A DNA stretch of 64,000 nt from Mesostigma viride (taxonomy: Eukaryota; Streptophyta; Mesostigmatophyceae; Mesostigmatales; Mesostigmataceae), in contig RPFO01000448.1 in assembly GCA_009746045.1 (NCBI GenBank), positions 4,330,419 through 4,394,418 on the forward strand, read 5' to 3'. Both the position numbers and the translations under genes were made by a program. Below the pieces are notes generated by a model, which saw only the letters and a list, made by a program, of their open reading frames with translations, was not told the DNA's origin and did not search any database. Within the stretch, counting starts at the first letter, position 1. Each line of letters starts with the position of its first letter. This document shows, piece by piece, positions 34,838 to 64,000 of this stretch.

Positions 34838-35564
34838 ATCGGGGGCTCCGCCCCCGAACCCCCGCTACTTGGCAGATTCTGTGCCTCAACGGCTTTTTGT
34901 GCCTCAACGGCGAGTACCAGCACAGCCGTACACTCCCGCTCACACAGCCCGCCCACTAGCAAGACAGCCGAACCTGTACGGCCGGCCACAGCCTGTGATC
35001 CCCTGGATTACGCCTCGATTCCATGCAAACTCATGGTGCCGGACGGTTTGCTGGCCTATTTTGGGAAGCCGGTGGCTGAACCGAACCGCAACTAAACCTG
35101 TTATGTCAGTACGTCAGATCCGTCCGTCAGCTTTCTCGCTTTTTGCCAGCAACCGCCAAATACCCCTTGAATCGGTCCTCTCCTCGCCGTTTTCCCTGCC
35201 AATTTCCCTCGTCCGTTCCAAACGCCTAGGCCAATTTCAAGCTCAACTTGGCACGCATCGTTTTGGCTCGCTCCTACGCTGAGCTACTAAATGTATTAGA
35301 CCGTTACTCAGCCGTTACGTATATTTCCTCTAATGCTGGCGAAATTGGCTGGAGGTTGTTTGGCTACTCGTCTTAGAAGAGTTTGGGCGCCGGACGCTAC
35401 GCGGTGACAGGCCGCTAGAAAGCCTACGGACACGATTTGCTGAAAGATTTTGTGGAAACAAATTTGGCGTTCCGATTTTCGCGCTACTAGTGTACGGACA
35501 ACGTTTGCCGGAAGAGTTTGCGGAAGAGTTTGCGCAGCCAAAAAGTAGTATAAAGGGCAACAAG
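34838..35564 (+). repeat. E-F monomer, copy 2 (~727 bp)
   Basis: It is a tandem copy of the preceding monomer without the insertion. Hairpin GGGGGCTCCGCCCCC at 34,841-34,855; ends TATAAAGGGCAACAAG at 35,564. It is followed by a third, different hairpin (35,572-35,603, GGGGGAGGGGGGG arm against CCCCCCCTCCCC), so a third monomer type may begin here. Confidence 0.82.
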
Positions 35565-35604
35565 AAAAAAGTGGGGGAGGGGGGGCTATCGCCCCCCCTC
35601 CCCG

Positions 35605-36500
35605 ACTTGAGAGGACGTGACTCGCCGCTAGCGGCCCAGAGGCCGATAGTCGACCTTCTGGGCGCCAACCGCACCGGCCCGCGCGACGCGCCAAGACCCT
35701 TCCACGGAGGACGCGCGAGCGGACGATTCCGACCGGGACGAACCGCCTCCGTGCGCCACTCGCAACGGACCCTTCCCCGTGAACACCGTGAAAGCTCTCC
35801 GAGCGTGAGATACTTGGAAATTTCGTCACGTTCGTATCGAAATTAAAAATTCTGACAAATTTTCAGCTCGGACTGAACCACAATGAAATAATTCTGACAA
35901 ATTTTATCCTGGACTATTTCGCATCATAACATGACTCCGTTGGGAGATCATCATGTAGCACTGGCTAACATATTCCCTTGCTGGATGGATGGAGGTAGGT
36001 GAAGAATTAAACCTTTTTGAATGACCTTATTTGTCTAATTGTAATTGCCTAGCACAGTCTACCTAGAGGAGGGCCCTGATTGGCACAATTGTGGCCATGT
36101 ACGTAATTATGCTACATGTCTGTCGTACATGATCTCCCAACTAGTCATGTTATAATTTAATTTCATTTTAATGCTAGCATGTCTTGTTGCATGCCCTCAA
36201 AGCTAAAATTGTTTATCACATGCAGAGAGAGCCCGCACAATGAATTTCAGCGTACCATTCATTAATTAATTATACCATGCGATATACTTTACAGATATTT
36301 CGCTGTCAAATACTTCGAAATTTGGGTACTGCTTTTTGCAAGCCAGCCATAAGGACCAAACACTCCCATGCAAACTCCCATTTTCATCATTAATTAATAT
36401 TCATTGAGTGGCAATCCTTTCATTCCTTTGTTCACACATGCACCATCCGTCATTCCCATTATTAAATTGAAAAAATTAAAACATAGCATGACTCCGTGGT
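35605..36500. other. No gene recognised; AT-rich spacer
   Basis: After ~200 bp of GC-rich sequence the stretch becomes AT-rich. ATTCTGACAAATTTT occurs twice (near 35,850 and 35,891), and CATGACTCCGT recurs near 35,931 and 36,488 on both sides of the spacer. Confidence 0.45.
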
Positions 36501-36504
36501 GCCC

Positions 36505-38815
36505 ACTATGACTTCATGGGGGGGGCTGGCATGCTTGCGTGGGTGTGGGGGGCCTCGCATGCGTGCGTGGGTGTGGGGGGGGCTCGCATGCGTGCGTGGG
36601 TGTGGGGGGGAGTGGCATGCATGCGTGGGTGTGGTGGGGGGCTGCCATGCATGCGTGTGGTTAGGGGGGGGCTGGCACGCGTGTGTGGGTTCGTGGGGTG
36701 GCTGCCATGCGTGCGTGGGTGTGTGGGGTGGCTGGCATGCGTACGTGGGTGTGGGGGGTGGCTGGCATGCATAAGTGGGTTTGTGATGGGCTGGCATGCG
36801 TGCGTGGGTTGGTGGGGTGGCAGGCATGCATGCGTGCATGTGGGGGGTCGCTGGCATGCATGCGTGGGTTTGTGGGGTAGCTGGCATGCAGGCGTGGGTG
36901 TGGGAGGGGTTGGCATGCATGCGTGGGTGTGGGGGGTGGCTCGCATGCGTGCGTGGGTGTGGGGGGGAGTGGCATGCATGCGTGGGTGTGGTGGGGGGCT
37001 GCCATGCATGCGTGGGGTTAGGGGGGGGCTGGCACGCGTGTGTGGGTTCGTGGGGTGGCTGCCATGCGTGCGTGGGTGTGTGGGGGGCTCGCATGCGTGC
37101 GTGGGTGTGGGGGGGGCTCGCATGCGTGCGTGGGTGTGGGGGGGAGTGGCATGCATGCGTGGGTGTGGTGGGGGGCTGCCATGCATGCGTGGGGTTAGGG
37201 GGGGGCTGGCACGCGTGTGTGGGTTCGTGGGGTGGCTGCCATGCGTGCGTGGGTGTGTGGGGTGGCTGGCATGCGTACGTGGGTGTGGGGGGTGGCTGGC
37301 ATGCATAAGTGGGTTTGTGATGGGCTGGCATGCGTGCGTGGGTTGGTGGGGTGGCAGGCATGCATGCGTGCATGTGGGGGGTCGCTGGCATGCATGCGTG
37401 GGTTTGTGGGGTAGCTGGCATGCAGGCGTGGGTGTGGGAGGGGTTGGCATGCATGCGTGGGTGTGGGGGGTGGCTGGCATGCTTGCCTGCATGTGGGGTG
37501 GGGCTGGCATGCTTGCGTGGGTGTGGGGGGGCCTCGCATGCGTGCGTGGGTGTGGGGGGGGCTCGCATGCGTGCGTGGGTGTGGGGGGGAGTGGCATGCA
37601 TGCGTGGGTGTGGTGGGGGGCTGCCATGCATGCGTGGGGTTAGGGGGGGGCTGGCACGCGTGTGTGGGTTGGTGGGGTGGCTGCCATGCGTGCGTGGGTG
37701 TGTGGGGTGGCTGGCATGCGTACGTGGGTGTGGGGGGTGGCTGGCATGCATAAGTGGGTTTGTGATGGGCTGGCATGCGTGCGTGGGTTGGTGGGGTGGC
37801 TGGCATGCATGCGTGCATGTGGGGGGTCGCTGGCATGCATGCGTGGGTTTGTGGGGTAGCTGGCATGCGGGCGTGGGTGTGGGAGGGGCTGGCATGCATG
37901 CGTGGGTGTGGGGGGTGGCTGGCATGCATGCCTGCATGTGGGGTGGGGCTGGCATGCGTGCGTGGGTGTGGGGGGGGCTCGCATGCGTGCGTGGGTGTGG
38001 GGGGGGCTCGCATGCGTGCGTGGGTGTGGGGGGGAGTGGCATGCATGCGTGGGTGTGGTGGGGGGCTGCCATGCATGCGTGGGGTTAGGGGGGGGCTGGC
38101 ACGCGTGTGTGGGTTGGTGGGGTGGCTGCCATGCGTGCGTGGGTGTGTGGGGTGGCTGGCATGCGTACGTGGGTGTGGGGGGTGGCTGGCATGCATAAGT
38201 GGGTTTGTGATGGGCTGGCATGCGTGCGTGGGTTGGTGGGGTGGCTGGCATGCATGCGTGCATGTGGGGGGTCGCTGGCATGCATGCGTGGGTTTGTGGG
38301 GTAGCTGGCATGCGGGCGTGGGTGTGGGAGGGGCTGGCATGCATGCGTGGGTGTGGGGGGTGGCTGGCATGCATGCCTGCATGTGGGGTAGGGCTGGCAT
38401 GCGTGCGTGGGTGTGGGGGGGGGCTGCCATGCGTGTGTCGGGGGGCTGGCATGCGTGGGTGGTTGGCGGGGGGAGTGGCATGCATGCGTGGGTGTGGTGG
38501 GGAGCTGCCATGCATGCGTGGTTTTAAGGGGGGGCTGGCACGCGTGCGTGGGTTCGTGGGGTGGCTGCCATGCGTGCGTGGGGGTGGGGGGTGGCTGGCA
38601 TGCGTAAGTGGCTGTGGGGGTTGCTGGAATGCATAAGTGGGTTGTGGGGTGGCTGGCATGCGTGCGTGGGTGTGGGGGTGGCTGGCATGCGTGCGTGGAT
38701 TGGTGGGGTGGCTGGCATGCATGCGGGCATGTGGGGGGTGGCTGGAATCCATGCGTGGGTTTGTGGGGTATAGCTAACATGTGTGCGTGGGTGTGGGAGG
38801 GGCTGGCATGCATGC
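36505..38815 (+). repeat. ~30-bp minisatellite with 445-bp higher-order period
   Basis: Monomers resemble GGCTGGCATGCGTGCGTGGG plus TGTGGGGGG. Characteristic variant monomers recur together: the block at 37,217 reappears at 37,662 and 38,107, exactly 445 bp apart each time, and a related block starts at 36,683. The long open frames on both strands (up to 536 codons, Thr/His/Ala/Cys/Pro-rich) are by-products of the repeat. Runs of GCATGCATGCGTG are alternating purine-pyrimidine. Confidence 0.93.
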
Positions 38816-38869
38816 GTTGGTTGACATGCCATGGATGAAAAACGCCAAGAAGAGTATATGGCCCCGCTG

Positions 38870-40431
38870 CCACCAAAAATCACCTGGTTGATCAACCAAG
38901 GGGATAGCCTGCACAGTGAGACACAAACACAGCAGACCCAGCAAAGCAAAATTCAGGTTGTAAGCGAGTGGAGATTACTTTTGACATGCTTGATGAAGAA
39001 ATATATAACACACCTTCTATTGTCACACCTTCTATAAACAAATGGTTGATTGATCACCTTATACACCACGTAAACATGCTACCAGACGCGCTCTTCAGTC
39101 CAGTCAAAATCCACGTGCAAAGCAAGTCAGCTTACGCAGAAAGCACCATGAATGTCAGCCAGTACAGCAGTAAATGACGCCCCAAACCCGTGACCAGGCA
39201 AGCATCCAGAGGGGCTTTCACCGCCCAGTATATTCCAGAAAAAAGCATCACAGATCCTTGGGCAACGGACGTTCACACAGGACATGCGAAGGACCATGAA
39301 GATGGCGTCCTGCACGGCTAAGAAAATAAAACGCAGACCCTTGCTACGCTATGTCTTTGCTGCGACTAGGTGGATTCGGCGAAATGGAAAGAACGCAACC
39401 ATGAAAATGCATCAGAAAGAGAGCAGGTACTACCCCGGTCATCGAAACAAACGCCTCACCATCGGCATCGCCGGTTACGTCCCGTGGCAAAAAATCCAGC
39501 GTTCTTTCCAATATGATGTGGCGACAGCAGAAGCTCGTTGGCCACACCCCAAGCCTTCCACGAACAGCAAACTGATTTCACTAGGCACCCAATACGTAAA
39601 GCAGTTAAGCATGATACTACAATACCTAAATCTACAACGACATTCCATTTCCAGGTCGCCATAGCGACACGGACCTCTCCCACGCAGGTATCACTCCGTT
39701 GACGCACCTCCAGCTCAGAAAATTTCGCACTTGCTCTTCAAACATAAAATTTTGACGTATAAAACCATGGCTGCGCATTCCCCATCCCAATTTTCTAGCC
39801 TACGTTGCCTGCCATCGCCAGCCAGCACAAGGAAAATTGCTCGCGCAGCACGTCACTTTGTTTTTCGCCCCGAGCATGCCGCACGCTTTGCCAATAATTC
39901 CCAGTTCCCACTGCTATTTCGCCCCACCCTGACTGAACGCCAGTTCGGCTCTGAACCTTCCAACCGTCCTGCAAATTTGATCCATGCGTTCAGAAAATCG
40001 CATTCCATTCACGTTGTGGCCGTTATTCGAGCGCGTTATTCGAAACGGCGTGCACCGGTTGGTCCCCGTCCAAAGTGGTGCAACGGGAAACTGTGAAAAG
40101 TTTTAGTACAGATATCGGTTCGCCAGTAGCTTGTTTGACGCTTAAAAAAGTCAACGTGCCGTAATTCCTGAGGCCGCGCGGATTGGCGAGACGCCCCACC
40201 TGCCCGCAAAAGTCTGAACATGTTCAGCGTTTCAGCACCCGTTCAGGAAACTCGAGAATCGATCTCCAAGGTTTGGGGATTTTCTTTGTACTACGCCGAT
40301 TGGCCATCTCGCTACGGTCCTGTACGTCGTCCGCTCCCGCGCTAGGGGGCGCGGGGGACGGCCCCACCTTCGGCCTACGGCCTCGGCCAAAGTTTTCGGG
40401 CTTCATAAATCGTAGTTACATTAGGGGACAA
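38870..40431 (+). repeat. Diverged C-D unit (older macrosatellite copy)
   Basis: From 38,870 the sequence follows module C (CACCTGGTTGATCA, AGCAAAGCAAAATTCAG, CAAAATCCACGTGCAAAGCA, CACGGACCTCTCCCACGCAG, a TATAAAAC at 39,758) with far more changes and gaps than the five main copies. D-like GTTCAG words follow, then TAGTTACATTAGGGGACAAG just before the A hairpin at 40,432. The ~126-codon plus-strand frame in it is not conserved in the other copies. Confidence 0.75.
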
Positions 40432-46266
<5,835 letters not shown>

Positions 46267-47732
46267 GTTGGGGGCCCCTGCGGGGCCCAGACTTTTTGGC
46301 GCCTGAGCGGGCGATTGGCGCGTACACCCGCGGGATGCGTCCTCGGGAACGCCGGCGCCACGCGGGGTGCGCAGTGCGAAGGGGCAGTGGCCGAGGGCGC
46401 CGAGGCGGGGGGGCCAGCGGGAGCCCAAAAATTTCGGTTCCGTACGGCCGTTTTTGGGGCTGAGCCCCCTGCTTTTCACAGTTTCTAGCCGTTTTTTGCC
46501 ACGCTCCCCGTCTGAACACGTTCAGTTGTGTCATCCCGCTAAAATTGGCACGAAAATTGCGTGGGAAGTAGGCCGAACCGAAAATTTAACCGACAAACCG
46601 TTCAAAATAGGGTTCGAACTAAATTTTCCGCACACTTCTCGTTCAGTCTGAACAGTCGAAATTTCCCGTTCAGTCTGAACCCTTAGTATTTCTAGTATTT
46701 TGTTTGGAGAGAGATCCTTCGTGTATAAACTCTTCCTCCCAGCCGTATATGCCCCCCGGCATTTCTTGCGCATTTTGCTGAATTCAGCTTCTGTTCAGAA
46801 TAGGTAAGACTCGATCTTAGGAGGGTGTGACGGCGTTCAGACTAGCGGTTACGGGCCGTTACTCGCGGCTCCGCAGGATTTCAGGATTTGCCCTCGTTCG
46901 TGGGGGTGCGATCAGGCCGTACGGTACGGCGCCCGCGGCGATGTCAGGATGTTCGGGTTTCTCCCTTGCGCAACACGATCGTAGTTAAGTAGTTGACAAG
47001 TTGGGGGCCCCTGCGGGGCCCAGACTTTTTGGCGCCTGAGCGGGCGATTGGCGCGTACACCCGCGGGATGCGTCCTCGGGAACGCCGGCGCCACGCGGGG
47101 TGCGCAGTGCGAAGGGGCAGTGGCCGAGGGCGCCGAGGCGGGGGGGCCAGCGGGAGCCCAAAAATGTCGGTTCCGTACGGCCGTTTTTGGGGCTGAGCCC
47201 CCTGCTTTTCACAGTTTCTAGCCGTTTTTTGCCACGCTCCCCGTCTGAACACGTTCAGTTGTGTCATCCCGCTAAAATTGGCACGAAAATTGCGTGGGAA
47301 GTAGGCCGAACCGAAAATTTAACCGACAAACCGTTCAAAATAGGGTTCGAACTAAATTTTCCGCACACTTCTCGTTCAGTCTGAACAGTCGAAATTTCCC
47401 GTTCAGTCTGAACCCTTAGTATTTCTAGTATTTTGTTTGGAGAGAGATCCTTCGTGTATAAACTCTTCCTCCCAGCCGTATATGCCCCCCGGCATTTCTT
47501 GCGCATTTTGCTGAATTCAGCTTCTGTTCAGAATAGGTAAGACTCGATCTTAGGAGGGTGTGACGGCGTTCAGACTAGCGGTTACGGGCCGTTACTCGCG
47601 GCTCCGCAGGATTTCAGGATTTGCCCTCGTTCGTGGGGGTGCGATCAGGCCGTACGGTACGGCGCCCGCGGCGATGTCAGGATGTTCGGGTTTCTCCCTT
47701 GCGCAACACGATCGTAGTTAAGTAGTTGACAA
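46267..47732 (+). repeat. Two tandem 733-bp A-D monomers without B-C
   Basis: Hairpins start at 46,267 and 47,000; the next unit starts at 47,733. Both monomers run from the hairpin through GCCGAGGCGGGGGGGCC directly into D, ending TAGTTAAGTAGTTGACAAG. They are almost identical to each other and to the monomer at 61,839. Confidence 0.92.
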
Positions 47733-61838
<14,106 letters not shown>

Positions 61839-63600
61839 GTTGGGGGCCCCTGCGGGGCCCAGACTTTTTGGCGCCTGAGCGGGCGATTGGCGCGTACACC
61901 CGCGGGATGCGTCCTCGGGAACGCCGGCGCCACGCGGGGTGCGCAGTGCGAAGGGGCAGTGGCCGAGGGCGCCGAGGCGGGGGGGCCAGCGGGAGCCCAA
62001 AAATTTCGGTTCCGTACGGCCGTTTTTGGGGCTGAGCCCCCTGCTTTTCACAGTTTCTAGCCGTTTTTTGCCACGCTCCCCGTCTGAACACGTTCAGTTG
62101 TGTCATCCCGCTAAAATTGGCACGAAAATTGCGTGGGAAGTAGGCCGAACCGAAAATTTAACCGACAAACCGTTCAAAATAGGGTTCGAACTAAATTTTC
62201 CGCACACTTCTCGTTCAGTCTGAACAGTCGAAATTTCCCGTTCAGTCTGAACCCTTAGTATTTCTAGTATTTTGTTTGGAGAGAGATCCTTCGTGTATAA
62301 ACTCTTCCTCCCAGCCGTATATGCCCCCGGCATTTCTTGCGCATTTTGCTGAATTCAGCTTCTGTTCAGAATAGGTAAGACTCGATCTTAGGAGGGTGTG
62401 ACGGCGTTCAGACTAGCGGTTACGGGCCGTTACTCGCGGCTCCGCAGGATTTCAGGATTTGCCCTCGTTCGTGGGGGTGCGATCAGGCCGTACGGTACGG
62501 CGCCCGCGGCGATGTCAGGATGTTCGGGTTTCTCCCTTGCGCAACACGATCGTAGTTAAGTAGTTGACAAGTTGGGGGCCCCTGCGGGGCCCAGACTTTT
62601 TGGCGCCTGAGCGGGCGATTGGCGCGTACACCCGCGGGGTGCGTCCTCGGGAACGCCGGCGCCACGCGGGGCGCGCAGTGCGAAGGGGCAGTGGCCGAGG
62701 GCGCCGAGGCGGGGGGGCCAGCGGGAGCCCAAAAATTTCGGTTTCGTACGGCCGTTTTTTAAGCGGAGCCCCCTGCTTTCCACAGTTTCGAGCCGTTTTT
62801 TTTCCATGCTCCCCGTCTGAACACGTTCAGGTCAGTCATCTCGCAAAAATTGGCACTGAAATTGCGTGGGAAGTAGGCCGAACCGAATATTCAACCAAAA
62901 ACGCGTTCAGAAATGTGTTCGAACTCAATATTCGTTCAGTCTGAACACTTGAAATTTGCCGTTCAGTCTGAACCCTTAGTATTTGTAGTAGGATGTTTGC
63001 TTCGGCAACAAACTCTTTGCCCTGCCGTATATGCCCCCCGGCATTTCTCGCGCATTTTGCTGAATTCGGCTTCCGTTCAGAACTGCTGACAGTCGATCTT
63101 AGGAGGGTGTGACGGCGTTCAGGCCGGCGGTTACGGGCCGTAACTCGCGGCTCCGCAGGATTTCAGGATTTGCCCTCGGGCGTGGGGTTGCGATCAGGCC
63201 GTACGGTACGGCGCCCGCGGCGATGTCAGGATGTTCGGGGTTCTCCCTTGCGCAACACGATCGTAGTTAAGTAGTTGACAAGTTGGGGGCCCCTTCGGGG
63301 CCCGGACTTTTTGGCGCCTGAGCGGGCGATTGGCGCGTACACCCGCGGGGTGCGTCCTCGGGAACGCCGGCGCCACGCGGGGCGCGCAGCGCGAAGGGGC
63401 AGTGGCCGAGGGCGCCGAGGCGGGGGGGCCAGCGGGAGCCCATAAATTTCGGTTTCGTACGGCCGTTTTGCGGGCGGAGCCCCCTGCTTTTCACAGCTTC
63501 AAGCCGTTTTTTGCCACGCTCCCCGTCTGAACACGTTCAGGTCAGTCATCTCGCTAAAATTGGCACGGAATTTGCGTGGGAATTTAATCGTACTAAATTT
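61839..63600 (+). repeat. A-D monomers (two complete, one truncated)
   Basis: Hairpins start at 61,839, 62,571 and 63,282. The first two monomers are 732 and 711 bp; the third breaks off near 63,590, shortly after TCATCTCGCTAAAATTGGCA. None has the B-C module. Confidence 0.9.
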
Positions 63601-63659
63601 TGGTACGGTTCGTCCACCCTTCCGCAAAATTGCGCGGCTTCGGCTGAATTCAGCACTAA

Positions 63660-63900
63660 TACTGCCCACTGCCCACTGCCCACTGCCCAGCCGTAACTGG
63701 AGCATGCCCGTTCCCCCCACATAAGTGCGTCCCCCCCCCCGTTGTAACACCGTCCCCCCCCCCCAGGTAAGTGCGTCCCCTCCCGTTGTAACACCGTTCC
63801 CACCCCATATAAGTGCGTCCCCGGCCCCCCCCCCCCGTTGTAACACCGTCCCCCCCCCAGGTAATTAGTGCGTCCCCCCCGTTCAGAGACATTGTTACGC
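63660..63900. repeat. C-rich ~45-bp tandem repeats and (CTGCCCA)n
   Basis: A short ACTGCCC repeat (63,662-63,690) is followed by about 3.5 copies of TAAGTGCGTCCCC...GTTGTAACACCGT with variable C-runs. Confidence 0.85.
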
Positions 63901-63944
63901 CAAGTAACATACTGTAGTAACGCCGTAAATGTAGCTACCAAACG

Positions 63945-64000
63945 GGGCTGTATGATAGAGGACCCTCCTTTTTTGTAGAGGACCCACCCCACCATCTTAC
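63945..64000 (-). repeat. Inverted copy of the GGTCCTCTA insert
   Basis: The last ~55 bases are the reverse complement of 34,255-34,310 (GTAAGATGGTGGGGTGGGTC, then GGTCCTCTATCATA) with few mismatches, and continue off the window. Confidence 0.8.

Noticed and set aside
36462-38876. Thr/His/Ala/Cys/Pro-rich frames up to 536 codons
   Set aside because: They follow the 30-bp minisatellite on both strands and lack any family motif.

Overview
The window is eukaryotic nuclear DNA. Three intron-containing genes can be rebuilt exon by exon with consistent splice phases: a RAD6/UBC2-type E2 enzyme, a Nudix hydrolase, and mitochondrial ribosomal protein mL46. The UBC2 sequence and the mL46 C-terminus look like the green-plant lineage. 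The long repeat-filled introns and the degenerate Ty3/Gypsy element would suit a large-genome streptophyte, perhaps a charophyte alga such as Chara. That placement is inference; the genus cannot be proven from this sequence.

Layout. 1-420: field of short palindromic words (GTTACCGG/CCGGTAAC). 420-5,100: degenerate Ty3/Gypsy element on the minus strand (gag, protease, RT, RNase H, integrase), followed to about 5.4 kb by a repeat-rich leader. 5.4-7.4 kb: no recognisable gene, scattered ends of a terminal-inverted-repeat (TIR) family. 7,478-8,545 (-): UBC2, three exons. 8,966-15,019 (+): nine-exon Nudix hydrolase, head to head with UBC2 across 420 bp. 15.0-16.7 kb: intergenic, with a ~635-bp TIR element. 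16,724-24,032 (-): six-exon MRPL46, convergent with the Nudix gene; its introns hold a hAT-type MITE, a 1-kb heptanucleotide array and a GA array. 24.0-28.8 kb: mostly unrecognised, with small tandem repeats and one doubtful exon.

28.9-64.0 kb is a nested repeat landscape. A ~733-bp satellite monomer (parts A+D) is interrupted in five copies by a 3.7-5.0 kb module (parts B+C). This gives macrosatellite units of about 4.6-5.8 kb starting at 29,208, 40,432, 47,733, 52,301 and 57,066. The last two are nearly identical and exactly tandem. Module B carries long (TGGC)n arrays. A second monomer of ~729 bp (E+F, 33.9-35.6 kb) joins the first at the same structural point, a ...ACAAG tail followed by a GC-rich hairpin. 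Between units 1 and 2 lie a 30-bp minisatellite with a 445-bp higher-order period (36.5-38.8 kb) and a diverged, older C-D unit (38.87-40.43 kb). Nearly all long open frames in this half are by-products of repeats with period 4, 7 or ~30 and are not called as genes.

The three genes have housekeeping-type roles (ubiquitin conjugation, nucleotide or nucleotide-sugar hydrolysis, mitochondrial translation) and show no sign of forming one pathway. The unusual content is the modular satellite system and the palindromic-word fields of several mobile-element families.
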